Assembly: GCA_965205995.1 (NCBI GenBank)
Contig: OZ242200.1
Span: forward strand, 2,728,001-2,792,000
Length of the DNA stretch: 64,000 nt
Direction of reading: 5' to 3'
DNA from: MPNO01 sp965205995
GTDB lineage: Bacteria > Pseudomonadota > Alphaproteobacteria > MPNO01
Each line of letters opens with the position of its first letter. The stretch's first letter is position 1. Of the stretch, positions 41,168 to 49,050 are shown one piece after another. Made by a program: the position numbers and the translations under genes. The notes below the pieces were generated by a model. That model was not told where the DNA came from, ran no database searches, and saw only the letters and a program-made list of their open reading frames with translations.

Positions 41168-42275
41168 AGCGAGCCCCCCGTTCCGCGCCGAACATATCGG
41201 CAGCCTGCTGCGGCCCGATGCGCTGCGCGAGGGCTTCCGCCGCCTCAACCGGGGGGAGATCGACGCCGACGGGTTCCGCGCGATCCAGGACGGCTGCATC
41301 CGCGACGCCGTTGCCATGCAGGAGGCGGCGGGCCTGGAGGCGGTGACCGACGGCGAGTTCCGCCGCACCACCTATATCTCGCATTTCGTGGACTCGGTCG
41401 ACGGGCTCGAATTCGCGCCGTCGTCCTTCCGCTTCTACGAGGACGACGGGACGGCGCATGAATTCGTTGCCCCGCGCGCAATGGGGAAGCTCACGAGAGT
41501 GAAGGCGAATTCCGCAGACGAATTCGATTTCCTGAGGACGGTCACCGACAGGACCGTCAAGTCGACCCTGCCGTCGCCGGCGACGATGCACTTCCTCGGC
41601 GGCGCCGAGGACCCGCCGACGGAGGTCTATCCCGACCGCGAGACGCTGTTCGCGGATCTGGCGCGCGCCTATCGCGAGGACATCGCCGACCTCGCCACGC
41701 GCGGCGCGCGCTACGTGCAGCTCGACGACGTGCCGTTCGCCATGCTCTGCGATGAGTCCCTCCGCCGCCAGCTCGCGGCGCGGGGCGAGGACGCCGAGGC
41801 GCTGGTCGATGCCTATATCGCGCTGACCAACGACGCCGTGGCCGGCCGGCCGGACGGCATGACGCTCGGCTTCCACATCTGCCGCGGCAATCTCAGGGGC
41901 ACCTGGCTGTCGCGCGGCGGCTATGACGCGGTGGCGGAAAAGCTGTTCAAGCGGCTCGATGTCGATCATTTCTGCCTCGAATACGACACCGGGAGGGCCG
42001 GCGGCTTTTCGCCGCTGGCGGCGATGCCGGAGGACAAGGGCGTCGTGCTCGGCCTGATCAGCTCGAAGCTGCCGCTGCTCGAAAACCCTGGGGACATCGA
42101 GGCGCGGATCGCCGAGGCGAGCCGCTATGTGCCGCTCGAGCGTCTGGCCGTGAGCCCGCAATGCGGGTTTTCGAGCGCGGTCATCGGCAACCCGGTGAGC
42201 CCGGACGACCAGCGGGCCAAGCTCGCCCTCGTCGTCGAGGTTGCGGCGCGGGTGTGGCAGGACGCAGCCCGATGA
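41157..42275 (+). CDS. MetE catalytic-domain protein (methyltransferase), in Rieske operon
   Basis: The 372-residue standalone MetE core has zinc ligands H240 and C242 (GFHICRGN), E275 (CLEYDTGR) and C336 (SPQCGF). It is a paralogue of the protein at 3589-4713, sharing the opening PPFRAEHIGSL. The start lies inside the end of the Rieske gene and the stop overlaps the SDR start by four bases, so it is locked into the operon. A methyl-transfer or carbon-sulfur role alongside a demethylating oxygenase is suggestive, but the chemistry is unknown; some members of this group have non-methionine substrates. Confidence 0.9.
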   Translation: MPLEASPPFRAEHIGSLLRPDALREGFRRLNRGEIDADGFRAIQDGCIRDAVAMQEAAGLEAVTDGEFRRTTYISHFVDSVDGLEFAPSSFRFYEDDGTAHEFVAPRAMGKLTRVKANSADEFDFLRTVTDRTVKSTLPSPATMHFLGGAEDPPTEVYPDRETLFADLARAYREDIADLATRGARYVQLDDVPFAMLCDESLRRQLAARGEDAEALVDAYIALTNDAVAGRPDGMTLGFHICRGNLRGTWLSRGGYDAVAEKLFKRLDVDHFCLEYDTGRAGGFSPLAAMPEDKGVVLGLISSKLPLLENPGDIEARIAEASRYVPLERLAVSPQCGFSSAVIGNPVSPDDQRAKLALVVEVAARVWQDAAR

Positions 42276-43222
42276 CCGCGGCGGGTTCTCTGGCCGGACG
42301 GGTCGCCATCGTGACCGGCGGCGCGCGCGGGATCGGCGCCGCGATATCCTCCCTGCTGGTCGAACGCGGCGCCTCGGTGGTGGTCGCCGACATGGGCTGC
42401 GCGATCGACGGGCGCGACAAGGATCCGTCGGTCGCCCAGGCGTTCGTCGACGGTCTCGGGGAGCGCGCCGCCGCCTATGTCGAGGACATGGCGATCCCGG
42501 CCGCGGCGGGGGAAGCGGTGGCGCTGGCGCATGAGCGCTTCGGCGGCATCGACATCGTGGTCAACAACGCCGCGATCCTGCGCGATGCCTTGGTGTTCCG
42601 GGGCTCGACGGCGGATTGGGACGACGTCATCCGCAACAATGTCTCCGGCGCCTATTACCTGATCGCCGCGGCGACCCCGAAGATGCGCGACCAGGCGAAG
42701 GCGGGGCGGGGCGGCGGCGAGCGCTACGAATGGGGGCGGATCGTCAATATCGTCTCATCGGCCGCCTATATCGGCAATTACGGCCAGGCCTCCTATGCCA
42801 GCGCCAAGGGCGGCCTCACCAGCCTGACGCGGATCGCCGCGCTCGACATGGCGCGCACCGGCGTGACCTGCAACGCCGTCGCACCGTTCGCGCATTCGCG
42901 GGTGACGGAGACCATCGTGCCGGCCAATGACGAGCAGGCGGAATACAAGGAGCGCGCGCTGCGCGTGCCCGCCGAGCCTGTCGCGCGGCTGACCGGCTAT
43001 CTCTGCTCCCCGGCGGCCGCCGGCGTGACCGGCCAGATCTTCGGCGTCCGCGGGCGCGAGGTGTTCGTCTTTTCGCAGCCGCGGCCGGCGGCCCGGATTG
43101 TCGCCGGACCCGGCGGCTGGGACGAGGACGCGCTCGCGGCTGCCGTCGACAGCGAACTCAAGGGCGCGTTCGCCCCGCTGGAAACCGATCTCGAGGCGTT
43201 CAACACCGATCCCCTGGTCTGA
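42272..43222 (+). CDS. Short-chain dehydrogenase/reductase with C-terminal extension
   Basis: The 316-residue protein has TGGARGIG near the N-terminus, NNAAILRD, serine in IVSSAAYIG and catalytic YASAK. Beyond the usual 250 or so residues it continues for about 60 more, ending DLEAFNTDPLV. The closest architecture I recognise is that of hydroxyacyl-CoA-type SDRs. The ATG overlaps the preceding stop (ATGA), which decides the start over a longer frame. Third gene of the Rieske - MetE-core - SDR operon. Confidence 0.9.
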   Translation: MTAAGSLAGRVAIVTGGARGIGAAISSLLVERGASVVVADMGCAIDGRDKDPSVAQAFVDGLGERAAAYVEDMAIPAAAGEAVALAHERFGGIDIVVNNAAILRDALVFRGSTADWDDVIRNNVSGAYYLIAAATPKMRDQAKAGRGGGERYEWGRIVNIVSSAAYIGNYGQASYASAKGGLTSLTRIAALDMARTGVTCNAVAPFAHSRVTETIVPANDEQAEYKERALRVPAEPVARLTGYLCSPAAAGVTGQIFGVRGREVFVFSQPRPAARIVAGPGGWDEDALAAAVDSELKGAFAPLETDLEAFNTDPLV

Positions 43223-43309
43223 GCGGATGGCCGCGAGGGGCGCCGGGCTGGATCGCAACCGCCCGGATATGGTCTAACTGCGGCGGTTTCGAATTTGGAA
43301 GGCGCGAGG

Positions 43310-43816
43310 ATGGGTAACGGACGCGGAGCCGCGAAAGGCCGAGGCAAACCGGCCGGGCTCCGAATGGGGATCCTGCCGGACCTCTTGGCCTACCATTTGC
43401 GCTGCGCTCATGTCGCGGTCTTCCAGCATTTCAACCACACGCTCGGCGTGCACGGCATTTCCGGCCCCCAGTTCGGCACGCTGCTGCTGATCGAGGCCAA
43501 CCCCGGGGTGAGCCAGAGCTCGATCGCCGAGGCGCTCCGCTTCGACCGGTCGACCCTGGTTCAGGTCGTCGACCGGCTGGAAGACCGGAGTCTGGTGAAG
43601 CGCGAACCGTCGGCGCAGGACCGGCGTTCGCACGCGCTGCGGCTGACCGAGGACGGCGCGGCGTTGCTCGGCCAGCTGAAGGCGCTGTCGGACGAGCACG
43701 AGGGAATCGTCGCCGAGACGCTGAGCGAGGACGAGCGGAAGAACCTGCTCGCCCTGCTCGAACGCCTGCACACGCCCGGCCCGCCGGGCCCCGGCGGGCG
43801 CGCGAGCCCGGGCTGA
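43310..43816 (+). CDS. MarR-family transcriptional regulator
   Basis: The 168-residue winged-helix protein has GVSQSSIAEALRFDRSTLVQVVDRLE as recognition helix region, followed by the wing SAQDRRSHALRLTEDG. MarR proteins bind phenolic or aromatic ligands and derepress neighbouring catabolic genes. GGAAGG precedes the ATG; a TTG five codons earlier is a weaker choice. It is convergent with the gentisate dioxygenase operon, ending 14 bases from that gene's stop, and is a likely regulator of it or of the upstream Rieske operon. Confidence 0.9.
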   Translation: MGNGRGAAKGRGKPAGLRMGILPDLLAYHLRCAHVAVFQHFNHTLGVHGISGPQFGTLLLIEANPGVSQSSIAEALRFDRSTLVQVVDRLEDRSLVKREPSAQDRRSHALRLTEDGAALLGQLKALSDEHEGIVAETLSEDERKNLLALLERLHTPGPPGPGGRASPG

Positions 43817-43830
43817 ACGCCGGGCTTTGC

Positions 43831-44889
43831 TTACGCGTTGCCGCGCTGCTCGCGGAACCAGCCGAGCGTGTCGTGGACCGGCTTGTCGGAGAAGCTGAAC
43901 AGGAACGCGTCCTCGTCCGCCTCGTGGCAGTGCGGATACCAGGCGGGCACGACGAAGGTGTCGCGCGGCCCCCATTCGAAGACCTCCTCGCCGATCGTGG
44001 TCCGCCCCGTGCCCTCGGCCACCGAGTAGACCCAGGCGGCGGTCGAGCGGTAGCTCTCGGTCGTGAACCCCTGGGGGACGAGCTGCATATAGGTGCCCAG
44101 CGTCGGCATCGTCGGCCCGCCATTGGCCGGGTTGACGAACTCCATCTTGACCCCGTGACAGGGGTCGAGGTCCTGCGCCCTGGCGAGATCGAGCAGCGCC
44201 TCGCGGCTGCGGGCGAAGGGGTAGTGGAAGACCGGCGAGTTCTTCTCGTCCCGGAGGCGCGCGCCGAAAGGCAGCATGTTGGCGCCGTAGCGCACCCGGT
44301 TGTCGCCGACGGGGTTGCCCTCGGCGTGGGCCTTCTCGGGGTGGGGCTCGGCGAAGACCGGGCCCATGAAGCGCACCATCGGGATGTCGAGCCCGTCGAG
44401 CCACACCACCGGAACCTCGCCCTCATGCCCGTGATCGTGCCACGCCCATGACGGGGTCAGGATCAAATCGCCGGGCTCCATATAGGCCCGCTCCCCGTTG
44501 ATCGCGGTAAAGGCGCGGCTGCCCTCGACGATGAGGCGGAGCGCCGCCGGGCTGTGCCGGTGGGTGGCGGCGATCTCGCCCGGCATGATCAGCTGGAGCC
44601 CGGCAAAGAGCGCCTCGGTGATGCAGGATTTGCCGCGCATGGTCGGGTTCTCGAGGACCAGAACCCGGCGTTCCGCCTCCTCGGTCGAGATCACCTCGGC
44701 CGATTCCATCAGCGAGGGGCGAAGCGAATCGTAGTGCCAGAGATGGGGCGTCGCCTCGGTGACCGGCTCATGCGCCAGCAAATTGTGCAGCACCTCCCAG
44801 AGCGGCGCCAAGTTGTGTTCGCCGATCCGGCCGTAATAATCGGCCCGCGCGTTGGTCATCTCAGGCTTGGTTTCGAGCCCTCTGCTCAT
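43831..44889 (-). CDS. Gentisate 1,2-dioxygenase-like bicupin
   Basis: The 352-residue two-cupin protein has the iron ligands in the first cupin, ATHRHSPAALRLIVEG plus a later histidine in SWAWHDHGHEG. The second cupin, ending WGPRDTFVVPAWYPHCHEA, also has histidines. The family cleaves gentisate (2,5-dihydroxybenzoate) or salicylate-type rings with O2 and Fe(II) to maleylpyruvate-like products. CAGGAGACCGATA precedes the ATG giving MSRGLETKPEM. Last gene of the leftward array, 73 bases after the ornithine-cyclodeaminase-like stop. Confidence 0.92.
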   Translation of the reverse strand: MSRGLETKPEMTNARADYYGRIGEHNLAPLWEVLHNLLAHEPVTEATPHLWHYDSLRPSLMESAEVISTEEAERRVLVLENPTMRGKSCITEALFAGLQLIMPGEIAATHRHSPAALRLIVEGSRAFTAINGERAYMEPGDLILTPSWAWHDHGHEGEVPVVWLDGLDIPMVRFMGPVFAEPHPEKAHAEGNPVGDNRVRYGANMLPFGARLRDEKNSPVFHYPFARSREALLDLARAQDLDPCHGVKMEFVNPANGGPTMPTLGTYMQLVPQGFTTESYRSTAAWVYSVAEGTGRTTIGEEVFEWGPRDTFVVPAWYPHCHEADEDAFLFSFSDKPVHDTLGWFREQRGNA

Positions 44890-44962
44890 TATCGGTCTCC
44901 TGCTCGGTTGGCCGGACTGTCCCACAAAACGCCCATCCGCTCCAGAGCCCGGCCGTCCCGGG

Positions 44963-46063
44963 TCAGTCGCGGATGTCCTGGAGAAACCAGGCGGTGGGGA
45001 TCTCCCGGCCGAGCCCCGCCTCCCGCGCCTTGCGGTAGACCAGCCCGCCCACCGAGGAGAACTGCAGGCCCTGAAAGCCGGTGTTCTGGTAGAACGTGAT
45101 CTGGTCCGCCGACACCCGCCCCGGCACCTGCCCGGTCGCGAGGTCGCAATAGGTGGGGTACTCCTCCAGATAGATGTCTTTCTCGCGCCTGGGCGGGAGT
45201 CGCTTCAGCTCGTCCTCGGTGCCGGCGAGCACCGCCATCGGGCTGTGGCCGATACCGGGCTGCATGCGCTCGGTCTCCGCCATGCGCATGCCGGGAATCC
45301 CCTGGCGGATCTTCACGTCGAAGCGCTCCAGCGCCGCCAGGCTCACCTCGTTCGGGCCGAGATTGGTCACATGCATGCCGGGCTCCAGCCACGCGGCATC
45401 GAAGGTCGGCTCCATGCTGTCGGTCGCGCTCGCCACGATGTCGGCGCCGGCGATCGCGGCTTCCGCGCTCGCCACCGGATCGACCGGGACGGACAGGCGC
45501 TCGGCCATCTCGGCCGCGTAGCGCTCGCGGTTGGCCCTTGTGGGGCTGTAGACCCGGACCGCGGCAATGGCGCGCACGGCGCAGATCGCCTCCAGATAGG
45601 TGCGCGCCATGCCGCCCGAGCCGAGCATGCCGACGACCGCGGACTCCGGCCGCGAGAGATGCTTGACCCCGATACCGGCGCCGCCGCCGACCCGCATATG
45701 CTGCAACACGCCGTCATTGACGATGGCGAGCGGCTCGCCGTTCCGCGCGCTCAACAGGAAGATCAGCCCGCAATAGGTGCCGGGCTCGACGCAGTACTTG
45801 TCCTCGGTCCAGCGCCCGTTCTCGTCGCGCGGCCAGGTGATCACGTCGGATTTCATGCGGATCGCGAGGATGCCGTCGTTGTAGCCCTCCATGGTTCCCC
45901 AGCGGTAATAGCCGTCGGGCCGTTCGCAGGGGGCGTACATGTCGATACGGCCGCGAAACGCGGCGCCGCCGTCGGGAATCTGGCGGAACGCCGCCTCCTG
46001 GGCCGCGATGCAGGACGGCATGTCGAGCACGGCGGAAACGGTTTGGTTGTCGATCAGCAGCAC
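44963..46063 (-). CDS. Ornithine cyclodeaminase/mu-crystallin family protein
   Basis: The 366-residue NAD(P)-binding protein has VVGMLGSGGMARTYLEAI as Rossmann motif and RMKSDV near residue 70, where the family has its substrate-binding lysine. The usual RTAA motif is replaced by HMRVGGGAG, so it is not a classical ornithine cyclodeaminase. Relatives deaminate amino acids, reduce imines or ketimines, or act as alanine dehydrogenases. The start is GTG with GGAGGAG upstream, three bases after the preceding stop. Part of the UbiD-HyuAB operon; substrate unknown. Confidence 0.9.
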   Translation of the reverse strand: MLLIDNQTVSAVLDMPSCIAAQEAAFRQIPDGGAAFRGRIDMYAPCERPDGYYRWGTMEGYNDGILAIRMKSDVITWPRDENGRWTEDKYCVEPGTYCGLIFLLSARNGEPLAIVNDGVLQHMRVGGGAGIGVKHLSRPESAVVGMLGSGGMARTYLEAICAVRAIAAVRVYSPTRANRERYAAEMAERLSVPVDPVASAEAAIAGADIVASATDSMEPTFDAAWLEPGMHVTNLGPNEVSLAALERFDVKIRQGIPGMRMAETERMQPGIGHSPMAVLAGTEDELKRLPPRREKDIYLEEYPTYCDLATGQVPGRVSADQITFYQNTGFQGLQFSSVGGLVYRKAREAGLGREIPTAWFLQDIRD

Positions 46064-46066
46064 GGT

Positions 46067-46897
46067 CTAGCGCTCCTCCGGCATCGCCTGGCCGCGGGCG
46101 ATCTTCACCCCCTTGATGACCTCCTTGACGGTGCCCGAGAGGGGCAGGGAGACGCGCGCGGCGTCGGCCTCCTTGAGGACGATGGTCATGTCCTTTTCCG
46201 CCCACGGCATCGGCCGCTCGACGGCCTCGGTGGCCATCGCCCAGTTATGCGCGCTCGACTGGAGCAGGGCGTCGCGCAGCGGCGCAGCGGCGACGCCGAG
46301 GGATTCGGCGAGCCTGAAACCTTCCTCATTGGCGGAAATGCAGGCCCAGAGGATCAGGTTGTTGACCAGCTTCCCGACTTGGCCCGCGCCGACCGGGCCG
46401 AGATAGTGGATGGCGTCGGAAAACGTCGAGAACGCCGGGCGGCAGCGATCGAACACCTCCCGGTCGCCGCCGCCGAATATCAGCAGATTGCCGTCGATCG
46501 CCGCCTGCTCGCCGCGCGCCATCGGAATGTCGAGCACCGCGACCTCGCGTTCGCCGATGCGTTCCGCGATCTTCAGCATGGTCGCTGGCGCGACCGTGGA
46601 GGCGACCGCGATCACCGAGCCCGGCCTGGGGGAGTCCATTACCCCGTCGTCGCCGAACAGCGCGGCTTCCAGCTCGGAATCGAAGCCGACGCCGACGATC
46701 ACCAGATCGCTCGCCGACGCCAGCGCCGCCGGGGAGGCGGTTGCCGCCGCGCCGTCGGCCTCGGCGGCGGCCATCGCCTCGGCGCGGACATCGTATCCGC
46801 GCGTCTCGAACCCCGCTGCGGCCAGATGGCGGGCGAGCTGCCCGCCCATCTTGCCCAGCCCGATCACGCCGACGCTGCCGATCTTTGCGGGGTTCAT
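46067..46897 (-). CDS. Beta-hydroxyacid dehydrogenase (3-hydroxyisobutyrate dehydrogenase family)
   Basis: The 276-residue oxidoreductase has GVIGLGKMGGQLARHLAAAG at the N-terminus, STVAPATM (substrate-binding) and GPVGAGQVGKLVNNLI containing the catalytic lysine. It oxidises a 3-hydroxy acid or reduces the semialdehyde with NAD(P). The ATG overlaps the HyuB stop by four bases, and the stop is three bases before the next gene, so it is embedded in the operon. The frame stays open far upstream in antisense-biased DNA; that extension is not coding. Confidence 0.92.
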   Translation of the reverse strand: MNPAKIGSVGVIGLGKMGGQLARHLAAAGFETRGYDVRAEAMAAAEADGAAATASPAALASASDLVIVGVGFDSELEAALFGDDGVMDSPRPGSVIAVASTVAPATMLKIAERIGEREVAVLDIPMARGEQAAIDGNLLIFGGGDREVFDRCRPAFSTFSDAIHYLGPVGAGQVGKLVNNLILWACISANEEGFRLAESLGVAAAPLRDALLQSSAHNWAMATEAVERPMPWAEKDMTIVLKEADAARVSLPLSGTVKEVIKGVKIARGQAMPEER

Positions 46898-49050
46898 TCC
46901 GCGGCCTCCCTTTTCTTGCCCGCGCCGATGCGGATCTCGCGAACCTCGTGCAGGGTCGCGCAGCCGGGGCAGATGATCTCTTCGAGGACGAAATTGGGGC
47001 TGTCTCCGCCCCAGCGAAGGGCGCGCAGCGGCCCGGCCGCGCCCAGCCGCCGGCGGCGCAGGATCGCGCTCCCCTTCCCGCCCGTGAGATCGTGGCCGCA
47101 GCGCGTGCAGCGGAGCGTCTGGCCGTCCCCGTCGACACGGCTTTCGAGATGTTCGCCGACGCGATGGGTGCCCGGGCCGGTGAGCGCCGTCCCGGCGGTC
47201 CAGCCCGCCGTCGCCTCCCCTTCCCGGCGCGCGCGGCGCATTGCATCGCGGACGGTCGCGGTCGCCGCCTCGTCGACGCCGCCACCGGCCGCGAGCACGA
47301 CGCCGTATTGCGCGCGCGCTTCGTCGCGGGTGACGCGGCCTTCGGCGATGTCGGCGGCGGCCGCCTCGGGGTCGCGGTCGAGGGGATCGCCGTACCCGCC
47401 CCCACCGGCGGGGTAGAAGACGAGCGCGTCGTCCGGGCCGAGCACGGCCTCGGCCTTGGACGCGAGATGCTCGATTCGCCCCGCGAAGTCCTCGGACGAG
47501 GCGGGCGGCGCGCCCGATCCTATCGCCTCGCGGGCGCGGGTTTCGCGGATCACGCTGGTCTGCGATCCGGCACCCGGATAACCGCCCGCGATCCCGTGCG
47601 CGTTGGTCTGGTCGGTGCCCGCGGTGTTGGTCGATTTGAGGACCAGCGCGTCGGTGCCGTGCGGGACCAGCGCGATCTCGGCGGTAAGGCCGCCGCGATA
47701 TTGTCCCGCGCCGCCGGAATCCGGGATGGAGCGGCGATAGACGTAGAGCACCGGCAGTTTCCATTCGGTGCCCTCGACATTGCCCATGCTGGAGGCGAAG
47801 GAGGTGATGGTGCCGGCGTGGTCGAAACCGTCGGCGAAGGACCTCGCGCCGCCGCCGGAGCCCCGATGATCGGACAGCAGCGCGCCGACCCGGCGACCGC
47901 CCGGGGCGGTCGCGAAGACGTTGTTGCAATTGCTGGACGAGTTCCAGGAGGGGCAGACGCGATCGCGGAAACCCTCGGACGAGGCGAACATCCGGGAAAC
48001 CGCCTCCGCGGCGGCCACCGTGACCAGCCAGCGGAACCCGACCGTCGATATCGAGACCGGCGCCGGGAAGCGGGCGTTGACGACGGTGCCCTCGGGCGCG
48101 GTGATCCGCATGCAGCGCCTGAGCCCCTCGTTCCAGTCGATGTCGCCCTGGCACAGGAAGCTGAACAGCGGCACCGCCGCGCCGCCCACCGTCGCGGGCA
48201 AGGTGCTGTTGACCGCGGCGTCGACCTGCGGCGCGGAGCCGGTAAAGTCGAAGTGGAGGGTCTCGCCCTCCTTGCTCAGGCGGAGCGCGACGCGGTGGAT
48301 CCTGTCCGAACCCACCCGGTCGCCGTCCATATAGGCGTTGCCGGTCCAGCTCCCCTCGGGCAGCGCGGCGATGGCGTCCCGGATTTGCGCCTCGGCAACG
48401 TCGATGGCCTGTTCCATCACCGCCCGGACGATTTCCGGCCCCTGCTCGGCAAGGAGGGCATCGATGCGCTGCCTGGCGCGGTTGATCGCGCCGATCTGCG
48501 CGCCGAGATCGAGCGTGACCATGTCGGGCAGGCGCGAATTGGTGACGAAGGTATGCTCCACCTCGGGCGAGGGCTCGCCCGCGTCGACGATCTTGAGGAA
48601 GTAGCGCGGCGGGTCCTGGTAGATCGTCCGGGCGTTGATGCAGAAGCTGCCCTCGTCGATCCCGCCGACATCGGGGTGGTGGAGCACGTTGCCGATCCAC
48701 ATGAAGATCTCGCCGTCGACGAAGACCGGGCTCGCCATCACCACGTCGTTCTGGTGCAGCGCCCCCATGAACGGATCGTTGGTGAGAAAGATATCGCCGT
48801 CGCGGATACGTCCCGCCTTCTGGATGATCGAGCGCATCGTGTCGCCCATGGTGGTGACATGGACCACGGAGCCGATGCCGGCGACCACCACCTCGCCCCC
48901 GGCGGTGAACAGCCCGGCGTTGAAGTCGTTCCCCTCGACCACGATCGGCGACGCCGAGATGGTCTTGATCGCGGACGATTGTTCGTCGTTGATCTGCCAC
49001 AGCCGGTGCTTCAGCACCTCGAAGGTGATGGGATCGACCACGCCTGTCAT
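46894..49050 (-). CDS. Hydantoinase B/oxoprolinase-family protein with C-terminal zinc ribbon
   Basis: The 718-residue HyuB starts VVDPITFEVLKHRLWQINDEQ and contains LTNDPFMGALHQNDVVM, NVLHHPDVGG and AGGGGYGDPLDRDPEAA. The tail has CTRC near residue 648 and CPGC near 693, forming a zinc ribbon like that of the HyuB at 7317-9548. Both resemble, in cysteine pattern only, the small zinc subunit of ketone carboxylases. It overlaps HyuA upstream and the dehydrogenase downstream by four bases each. Coupling to a UbiD-type enzyme suggests carboxylation/decarboxylation chemistry of an aromatic ketone or acid, an inference. Confidence 0.93.
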   Translation of the reverse strand: MTGVVDPITFEVLKHRLWQINDEQSSAIKTISASPIVVEGNDFNAGLFTAGGEVVVAGIGSVVHVTTMGDTMRSIIQKAGRIRDGDIFLTNDPFMGALHQNDVVMASPVFVDGEIFMWIGNVLHHPDVGGIDEGSFCINARTIYQDPPRYFLKIVDAGEPSPEVEHTFVTNSRLPDMVTLDLGAQIGAINRARQRIDALLAEQGPEIVRAVMEQAIDVAEAQIRDAIAALPEGSWTGNAYMDGDRVGSDRIHRVALRLSKEGETLHFDFTGSAPQVDAAVNSTLPATVGGAAVPLFSFLCQGDIDWNEGLRRCMRITAPEGTVVNARFPAPVSISTVGFRWLVTVAAAEAVSRMFASSEGFRDRVCPSWNSSSNCNNVFATAPGGRRVGALLSDHRGSGGGARSFADGFDHAGTITSFASSMGNVEGTEWKLPVLYVYRRSIPDSGGAGQYRGGLTAEIALVPHGTDALVLKSTNTAGTDQTNAHGIAGGYPGAGSQTSVIRETRAREAIGSGAPPASSEDFAGRIEHLASKAEAVLGPDDALVFYPAGGGGYGDPLDRDPEAAAADIAEGRVTRDEARAQYGVVLAAGGGVDEAATATVRDAMRRARREGEATAGWTAGTALTGPGTHRVGEHLESRVDGDGQTLRCTRCGHDLTGGKGSAILRRRRLGAAGPLRALRWGGDSPNFVLEEIICPGCATLHEVREIRIGAGKKREAAE

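Noticed and set aside
44852..47416. Long plus-strand frame opposite the OCD-like, dehydrogenase and HyuB genes
   Set aside because: His/Arg/Asp-rich shadow translation with no motif, no ribosome-binding site, fully antisense to recognised genes.
46067..49000. A 977-codon frame that would fuse the 3-hydroxyacid dehydrogenase to a long N-terminal part
   Set aside because: The recognisable dehydrogenase starts at the ATG at 46897 overlapping the HyuB stop; the rest is an out-of-frame reading of HyuB.
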